A stretch of 64,000 nucleotides of DNA, taken from the NCBI GenBank assembly GCA_035048485.1, contig CM068587.1, forward strand, positions 30,026,534 to 30,090,533, written 5' to 3'. Under the pieces are notes generated by a model, which was given only the letters and a program-made list of their open reading frames with translations, searched no databases and was not told the DNA's origin. Below are positions 56,284 to 64,000 of this stretch, piece by piece. The stretch is from Pteria penguin. Taxonomy: Eukaryota > Mollusca > Bivalvia > Pterioida > Pteriidae. The position numbers were made by a program, and so were the translations under genes. Positions within the stretch are counted from its first letter, which is position 1; each line of letters starts with the position of its first letter.

Positions 56284-57918
56284 GTTGACGTCTACCGATT
56301 CTGTAAAGTATCAAATATTGGATTTATTCATGTTGCTAAGTGAGTAATTGCGTGTATTCATAACACAATACATTAACTTCACTTCCGGATTGAAACCACC
56401 ATTGTTATATAATCGTATATAATGTAGGAAGATGGATGTATTTCCCGTGTAGATGCATGGATACCACAATGTACATCCACTGTTGTAAAGAGTAGGACGG
56501 ACAAGGTAAGGTCGAGATAGGGAAAAGGGAGGACCATACACCTTGTCGAGTTCTTCGAGCCCTTATTTCTGTATTGAAACAAGTCCTTTTGCAGGACCGC
56601 TATCGCTTTACTTCTCAGTAAATGTGCCGTCTTATGTTTATTTTAGAATTATGAGGTTCTATATAAACCAAGGTTCATTGTTCATTGCTCGTTTGTAGAG
56701 TGCCTTTTGTCCTACGTATTTAATGTTGACTTCAGTTTATATACTCAAGACAAACTACGGAAACGCTGGAGTGCCATGCATGCTCCAGTTATTAGACCTA
56801 AATTCAAATATTGTTTGATTTCCCAAATGCGACCTACCCGTAAAAAGCAATAAGTATATGTAGAATATGTATGGTATATTTTCAGCAATAATTAATTTTC
56901 TCGTAGAACAGACCTCCGGGCAATATATAGTGGGATGATTGGGCGCCATAATCACGCTGACACCGTTTGCCTTTTTCTCTTTGGGGTTATATAAAAATGA
57001 TTAGAGCTGGAACACCGCCCGATGGCGACACTACCATTGAAAAAGGTTTTGTCGAAATAGGTGGCATCGTCGAGTACTTTCAGTTTCAAATCGCTTTACT
57101 CTTTCCCACTCATGATTTCATCGACACTAATAGACCCTTTCACGTTAATCACGGAACTAACAAGTAGGGAGGGGAATAGTAACGTTTCCCGTAAAAATGA
57201 TTACGTTATAGATCTAATCAGACATTTATTGTGGCTCACGTCATTTGGCGGGAACAGTGATGATGTCTTACTCTAAAACGTCAGTCCCGAGATTATTGTG
57301 AAAGTGTCTATTAATCAATATAGTTCTCTCCTTTATACATTTGTTATTCATGAAACTTCAAGCAGTGCAAGTACGCTGCGCTGATATTAGTCACCCAAAC
57401 GGAGAAAAGCATTGAACTATCCATCTCAGCACTGACGTTTTTGGTTGGTAAATGATAACGTATTACGAAAAATTTTGACGTCATGATAAAAAATTGTCTC
57501 TGACATCATTTTGCGGTTATGATTTTGCCTAACAAAACCTATGTCCTTCAGTAAAAGTGTAAAAGTCTTTTGAGGGGATTTTGATGAAGTACTAATGGTT
57601 CCCTACAAATGTTATTAATTCTCAGACTGATGAATCCAGGCTGAGTCCAAGTAAAATGGCAATTTGTACAGTTGAGTTACATCTAAATCTGCAAGTAGCG
57701 CAGAGCCAGTTCAAGCATGGAAATGAATGGGAAGGATACTGTTTAAATATTGCAAAACATTATCGTCAAATTATAAAAAATATAATTAATAATGACAATA
57801 TTTGTTACGGATCTTTTAGACTTTCATGAAGCTTATGATTAGCAAAACAATTGACAGGCATATTTCCCACACTCCTTTAATTTGATCTGAGGCAATTTAT
57901 TTTATTCTTAAATTTCAG
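56284..57918. other. Upstream region of copy C
   Basis: Collinear with 36053-36720 plus 38751-39864. A 66-codon frame at 56967-57167 is not open in copy B's equivalent, so it is not supported as coding. Should contain the promoter; none identified. Confidence 0.5.
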
Positions 57919-57969
57919 ATGAGAAATCGATTATAGCAAACCATTTTAAGATATAAGAAATTCATAGAA
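57919..57969 (+). promoter_or_regulatory. 5' UTR after a conserved acceptor, copy C
   Basis: Preceded by TTCTTAAATTTCAG; opens with ATGAGAAATCGATTATAG, a five-codon upstream frame (one base differs from B, which moves the upstream stop). Confidence 0.5.
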
Positions 57970-60130
57970 ATGTCTATTACCAGAATCAACTCCATTATTC
58001 TTGGACATGCCAACATTTTTCAAAAATTCCCCTGGAAAATTGATATTCATCACACAAATTCCTACCGAGACACTGTCAAACAAGATCTTCTCGAACATAA
58101 TGAATGTCTCCAATCTGCATATAAAAACATTCTGGCTTTTCTGAAGAGTGTCGAACCTCGTGGTGTTACCGAGTGTCGTGATATATGTAATGAAATTATC
58201 GAGAGAGACCCTCAGAATATCAATGCCCACTTACAGCTATATGACATATGTAGCAGCAAGGAAGAAAAAGCGAATTTAAAAAAGACTGTAGAGGACATTC
58301 TAACGTCCGTGTCTAGGGATCACTATATAGGAGTCGCATTGATGGAGTTAGGAATTGCGCTGTCTACATTGATTCCTAAATTCTATGACGAAAACGAAGA
58401 AAACTCGACAAGGAGATTGGATAGCTTTTTTGAGGAATTCGACAGTTTGTCGTTTCATCCAGATATCATTAATCTGGACGTAGCCTGGAGGGATGAAATT
58501 GATGACACTGACGTATATAACCATGAAGCAAAAAACACATGTCGCTGGTATAACGCAGTGATTTATCAGAAAGAGGGTTTATATCGTCTTAGTAACAGTC
58601 ATATGGTTTCTTCAGTCCACTTGGCTGTATACCGATTCTCCTTGGCTCAAGCGTCCAATCGACTGAGTCATGAGCTTTTGTCATGTGGGGGTGCTCAATA
58701 TCAGTGCGACTATTATAGCGACAATAGTATGAAATGGTTTTGTGAGGTCGTCGATAGCCTTTATCATTCTACACATGGTTTTTACGTTTCTCGTGCACTT
58801 GCATATTTAGGGATTATAATTCAGAAAAAAAGAATGGTACAAAAATCATCCCAGTCTACGTTAGATATAAATCCTCCTGAGTACTTCCGGCGTCTTGCAG
58901 ATTTAGAAGAGATATGGAAAGATCCCGAGAATGCTTATCGTATTGCTGTATCCCGATTTGAACCGGATATTGTCGTGTTTACTAGGTATGGGAAATATTT
59001 GGTTAACGAACAACGATACGACGAGGCTCTCGACCAATTAAAGAAAACAGAAGATTTTACACTGCGGGATAAATGGTTTCCAAATTATGCTAAAATGCTT
59101 GCCTATTGTAAAAAATACGAACAAGAACGCGAAAAAAATCCACCAGACAAAGAAATGATGTCTTTCTTGTTGGAGAAGGCTACAGAATACGGAGAAATTT
59201 GTAAGAGGGGAAATGCAACATCAGAAACTTTATATTATTATGCAAAAGCCTTATATTGGGCCGGTACAGAATTCCCTACACCATACGAGGTTCATTTGAA
59301 AGATAGGAAGAAGGTCATTGACGCACTGGATACAATCGAAATGATTTACAAGGAGTATAGGAACCAAGACCTGACAAGAGTTTATAAACTCCATGCTGAC
59401 TGTAGTAAAGTGTTAGACCACCATCAAGACGCATTAAATGACATGATTCTCTCATTTAGCTCCTCCAGAATATCAGATGACGAAGTCCTTCCATCATTTA
59501 AGTATTTGTGGAAGTATGGCTGTATACTCTGCCATGAAACAACAGATGGCCTAGTAAAGAAATATGCATTGAGGCAAATCAAATTTGCAATAGAACATGA
59601 AATCAAATATTGTCACTCTCTTATTCAAAATTTGGATATGAGGCACTTATCAATACCCGAGAAAGATATCTGCCGAGATCTTTTAAATGAACAAATAAGC
59701 ACCAAAATGGTCACATCTCTGAAAGACTTGAACGGTTTTGTACGCATGCATAGTGTTTTTGTAGAGGTAAAGAAGATGTGTCGAAAATATCCAGAACAAG
59801 TGAAGCTACTCCTGGAATATATTCATGACCTATTTCTGTATTCACGTGGTTCAAAAACATTAATAACATTAGGATTAATATACCTTGGCGGCATAGACAA
59901 AGAGTGGACACGACGGTACAACAGACGGTATCCCAGGGACGTTAATCTTGGTGTAGAACGAAACATCAAAATGTTCTTTCGTCCGACAAATTTTCTTCCG
60001 GACGAAAACAAAGAGTCGGTCAACAAAACTCTGATGTATGATTTTTGTGTCATACACTCACCCCACGAGCAAGAGTGGGTAGGATGTTATCTCAGACCGG
60101 AACTAGAGGAGGGACCAGAGAAATTCAAAG
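57970..60130 (+). CDS. Copy C exon 1: TPR-like region and start of TIR
   Basis: 720 codons plus one base, donor GTAGGT at 60131. Same length and layout as copy B; differences are mainly conservative or scattered (for example HTSN to QASN, QRDHYSD to QCDYYSD). TPR-like pairs at 49-92, 331-361 and 466-498; TIR box 1 at 689. Confidence 0.92.
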
Positions 60131-63100
60131 GTAGGTACTTCAAATATTTTGTATCTAAATGAAGAAATTAGTGTTATATTGTAATATAATTTTAATCTTA
60201 TTCTTTTCTTTCTTTCTATTCTTTTAACTTAGGATTTATTTTTGAAAGACAGTATCAGACCGATATACAAGAAGATGATCTTCTTATGAAAGCTTTGGAA
60301 TATAGTTTAAACATAATAGTTATATTATCGAAATATTTTGTTGATGTCACTGCCAAGAAACCTGAATCTGCATCTTTAATGCGGGAACTGAGACAAAGAA
60401 AATCCCAAGTAATTTGTATCAGTGTGGAATCTCCGATTTATTGCGATGATATGAGATGGCTTTTGGATGACAGTTTGGATGGATACTCTAGACCTGTGAA
60501 TTGGAAGAAATTGAGAGGTCGGATATTAGAAGGACATTCTGGTAAGAATTCAATTATTGTGTATGATACTGATAATAGTTCTCTTTCAGATAATGCTTTT
60601 GGAATGAGCGCAGTGTTATAGTAGATAGATTTTAATTTCGTATTATACATTTGCTTATGTATATGCCGTGAGAATAAACACATTTGTATTATGGCTATTA
60701 TTCTGCAAGAAAATAAATTATGAAAATAAATGTAAAATTATCATTTTCATTTAACATTTCTTTCATCGGAGATTTTGTTTACATTAATTACTAGAAGGGA
60801 GTACTATACTTTACAAGAGGGGGGGCTAATTCTGCAAGGAAACCAAATGCACGTCCACAAGGTATGCTTTATAACATATTCAAAATCGGAACATGATCAC
60901 TCCTAGTAGACGACTGCGTTGATATATATACATGTATAGTAAAAATTAAAATTTTTTTACATTTTTTCTTTGAGAAATTTAAGTTAAATTTGAACAATTG
61001 AGCTTGAACTTGTTATCGATACAAAATTCATAGTTTCGTTTTTATATAGAATTTACAATGCATGTCAAGTAAGTATTTAATATATTTGACCATCAATATT
61101 GCTGATAGGAGGTTATATTACAGAAACATGTGCATAATGCATGACAGTAGAATCGAATCGATACTCTCTAATTTTATATTTTAGCAAAATTGACTCTTTG
61201 TAGGAAATTATTCCAGTACCTTACAAAGTATGAAAAGATTACAATTGGAGGGTGTTCAAGATCTTCCATCATATAAAATGGAAGCACGACCCCGAGGTAA
61301 GGTCTGTTTATTACATAACCTAATATATGAGCAGTACTTTGACGTATATTTTCAATTTGATGAAACATTGTAAAAGCTACACAGAACCATTTAATTCTAA
61401 TTCTATTATATATTATATAATTCTATAAGCATTCTACATGAAAACAGAAGTAATAGTAAACGCTATTAAAACATATAGATTTCCTAACGTAATGGCACTC
61501 GTATACTATATGTCATTTACTATAGAAATGAATTGGCAACATCCGCCAAACAAGATAAAGCAATGTTTCATATCATATGGAGAATATGTCTTCCCTGAAT
61601 TCAGAGAGACGAAATATAAACCTGGGCGTGATAAATAATATAGTGATCATGTTCAAATATATGTGATTATTAAGGAATTATTAAACTGATTATTTTTCAG
61701 GAATTGCGTTGATTATCAATAACATATCCTTCGAGAATGAAGAAGGTAAAAAGAGATTTGATCCCCGAGAAGGAGCCACCATAGATACAGGTATTATCAA
61801 TTTTAGTTTCATATATGATACATGTGTATGATAAACAATACTCACATCGTGTTATCCAGGAAACATCTCATTATCATCATCTGTGATGCGAGACTATGGC
61901 GCCGTTTTCGTTTTCGACAATTAACCGAAAGATGAAAAGATAAAATATGTTTCCCGTAATATCATATCAATAAAGTTTAAATAAACTCTAAATTTATAAA
62001 AAAAAATGTATATATTTAGAAAATTCTCTACATTCAACCTATACATATATAAATCTAATGACATAAATTGAGTTTTGAAAGGGAAGGGAATAACAAGCTG
62101 ATGTAGTGCAGTGGTGAGGTGCTTGACTCGTGACAGAAAGGTCTCGGGTTTGACTCCCTGGTATCCTGTCTTGATACAGTGAAACCCAGGTCCCGTGTCA
62201 CGGTAGGCGGAACACGGAAAAGATTGTTCACTTATTTGGATGGGTCAATTTCAAAGGTACAGAATTCTATGCAATGCATCAAACAGATATCGGCAGCTTA
62301 AACGTGAAAAAATCGTGGAGTGAAATAAAAATAATAATCAGCCAATCAATCATGAAAGGAAAACAATCTTACTTAATTCTATCCTTTTGCCGGTATGTTG
62401 AAGAAAATAAGTAAATGTTTTATCCAACATTGTTAACGATTTTTGTTCGCGAGGACTTTATTTTCGCGTAAATTCGCGATCTCATCGTGATGCAAAAATA
62501 AAGTCCTCGCGAATAAAAAGTATAGGACAGTGCACAAATTAAAGACGCTAAAAATCAAATCAGTATTTTAATGCATGCTAAAAATGTAAATGTTACAGAC
62601 GTTTTCTAAAAGAAGTCAGTCATTAAAGTCGGTAAAACTACTAAAATATGTAAATGAGATAAAACAGAAACGTATATAAAAGTTGTTCAGTAATCTAAAA
62701 TGCCAGCATTTCATGATCGCACAAGTTCAGGTTCACTCGACAGTTTATCGTGGGATTTTAATAACCATCGGGCATGTAACGGTTTTATACACGAGAGATG
62801 CAGATCAATATGTACATCTTTCAGTGCGGTACCATCTTTTAGCTAAGATGCGCATTCCTCTGCGTACCAATCCTCAATCAATTCAATAATTGTTTTGTTT
62901 ACTGATCGATTCTCACGCACATGTCCAGCGACAGGCATTTCAGTATTGTACTTGAGGTCAGGATTACTATTGCGTGACAAAGTACAGGTAAAAACTACGT
63001 TAAGAATAACCGAAAAAAAACCCCCAAAAACCAAAACAGCATGTGAACACTTGAGTGACTCGCGAAAATATAGTCTTACGAATTAGTATTCACAGTTATT

Positions 63101-64000
63101 CTCGCGAAAATAAAGTCACGCGAAAATAAAATCGTTTACAGTATTTAAAAACTGAGATGATTAACACGACTTTGAACAAAATCACGTCATTTAATAAATC
63201 ATATGGCGTTATACAACATATCATCACATTATACAACACAACATCACGTTTTACAACAAAACGTCGCGATTAGAAATAAGACAAATGTACGTAACTGAAC
63301 AAACACAACTGAGTACGCTGACCCCCAGAGCAAATTGCAATTCTAATAGAAATGTAAATTACAAATTTTATATATATCTTCCTTGTATATAATTTATTTC
63401 TTGGTGTTCCAGGAATCGAACACGAACTCACTTACGAAAGACTAACGAGTTCATTGCAGGATACACCCTGTGAATATGAGCTTAGAGAATTGCCATTTGA
63501 ATATGGCTAAAGTCTTTCTACCTCAATCCTATTGGGAAAAAGAGAGGATTCCTAAACATTACAACTTCATTATTAAACGAGTGAATTTTTAAACATAATA
63601 TAAAAGTTATAAAAATAGACATATACTGGTATGATAATGTCACAACATTAAAATGATTGGAATTAATCACACACTATTAAAATATCAAAATAGTAATAGT
63701 ATATAGTGATAAAGTAGAAACTTAAAAATAATACAATTATATTACCTGTTTTGTGACAGTAATTACTTAGTGTGAAAGTCAATTAGACAGAATTCTGACA
63801 GTCATTTTATTAAAGTAAAAGTCATAGAACAGCAGGCCATTTTACGAAAATTCTTATGGTTTTTTGAAGTATTTTTCATAACTTTCATTCCAAAAGATTT
63901 TGCAAATTGAAAGAAGTATGAACTGGAAATAAAGCAATCTTAAATTATATTCTTCATCCAAAAATACAACAACATATAGTTCAAATTTCACGTATGGTGT
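57970..64000 (+). CDS. Copy C: TPR-TIR-caspase gene, 5' part
   Basis: Exons seen: 57970-60130, 60233-60541, 61204-61296 and 61701-61790, all with GT-AG boundaries and phase 1 ends. No stop, frameshift or lost residue in these exons, so C is the best candidate for a functional gene in the window. In copy B the catalytic caspase exon starts 6.44 kb after the start codon, which places C's equivalent a few hundred bp beyond position 64000. Whether its caspase half is intact cannot be judged here. Function as for copy B: predicted cytosolic TPR-TIR-caspase protein. Confidence 0.85.
60233..60541 (+). CDS. Copy C exon 2: remainder of TIR domain
   Basis: 103 codons, nearly identical to copy B (LLMKALEYSLNIIVILSKYF; LMRELRQRKSQVICISVES; MRWLLDDSLDGYSRPVNWKK). 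Keeps the LMREL Glu. Donor GTAAGA at 60542; read-through tail ends at 60619-60621. Confidence 0.9.
60673..60678 (+). promoter_or_regulatory. Candidate intronic polyadenylation signal, copy C
   Basis: AATAAA 52 bp after the intron 2 read-through stop, at the same distance as in copy B. Confidence 0.4.
61204..61296 (+). CDS. Copy C exon 3: linker
   Basis: GNYSSTLQSMKRLQLEG, VQDLPSYKMEARPRG; open at the codon that is TAA in copy B. Symmetrical, 93 nt. Confidence 0.88.
61701..61790 (+). CDS. Copy C exon 4: first strand of caspase fold
   Basis: GIALIINNISFENEEGKK, RFDPREGATIDT; one residue differs from B (G to D). 90 nt, symmetrical. Confidence 0.88.
62099..62350 (+). mobile_element. SINE in intron 4, copy C
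   Basis: Duplicate of 44041-44292. Confidence 0.75.
62429..63142. mobile_element. MITE-like element, copy C
   Basis: Duplicate of 44371-45101 with a few indels (about 20 bp missing after the internal hairpin). Confidence 0.65.
63143..64000. other. Rest of copy C intron 4 in this window
   Basis: Includes the diverged 20-bp repeat (63205-63270). Lacks the ~180 bp found at 45707-45886 in B. The window ends inside this intron. Confidence 0.7.

Larger units (their letters stand above)
56284..64000 (+). repeat. Segmental duplication unit, copy C side
   Basis: Collinear with 36053 onward (see that entry) and continues past the window. Confidence 0.88.

Noticed and set aside
56967..57167. 66-codon frame upstream of copy C
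   Set aside because: Broken in the otherwise similar copy B region; no recognisable protein.

Overview
The window looks like nuclear DNA of an invertebrate, most likely a bivalve mollusc. It is AT-rich and intron-containing, with many minisatellites and microsatellites, tRNA-headed SINEs, a decayed LINE and a decayed tyrosine-recombinase (DIRS-type) retrotransposon. The species assignment is inference from repeat style and protein families; nothing in the sequence proves it.

The genic content is one tandem gene family on the + strand. Each full member has seven coding exons: a very long first exon (about 720 codons) encoding a TPR-like helical region and the first strand of a TIR domain; exon 2, the rest of the TIR domain; two small exons (93 and 90 nt) forming a linker and the start of a caspase fold; exon 5, the caspase large-subunit core with catalytic His and Cys; exon 6, the subunit linker and start of the small subunit; and exon 7, the C-terminal small-subunit exon. 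Exons 1-5 all end in phase 1 and exon 6 in phase 2. In copy B the seven exons add up to 3309 nt, exactly 1103 codons with the stop. The predicted product is a TPR-TIR-caspase fusion, which I regard as the main candidate for an undescribed innate-immunity or cell-death system.

Layout: 1-1.9 kb, 43-bp minisatellite. 5.2-5.35 kb, an orphan terminal caspase exon (copy 0). 5.3-21.3 kb, intergenic, with a LINE remnant, dispersed repeats, a 2.3-kb 21-bp satellite and SINEs. 21.3-32.5 kb, copy A: TPR-TIR reading frames intact, caspase ruined (His to Tyr, Cys to Trp, 14-bp deletion). 32.5-39.9 kb, intergenic, with a 32-bp minisatellite and a 2.03-kb insertion. 39.9-48.6 kb, copy B: catalytic caspase residues intact but an in-frame stop in exon 3. 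48.6-58 kb, intergenic, interrupted by a 6.4-kb block holding the DIRS-like remnant and two minisatellites. 58-64 kb, copy C: exons 1-4 intact, the remaining exons beyond the window edge.

B and C, with their flanks, are a recent segmental duplication; A is an older paralogue. In all three copies the TPR-TIR half stays open, whereas the caspase half is damaged or uncoupled in the two copies where it can be judged. This suggests either ongoing decay or a shift towards TPR-TIR-only products. In B and C, read-through of intron 2 would give a short tail, a stop and a nearby AATAAA, an alternative way to make a caspase-free protein.
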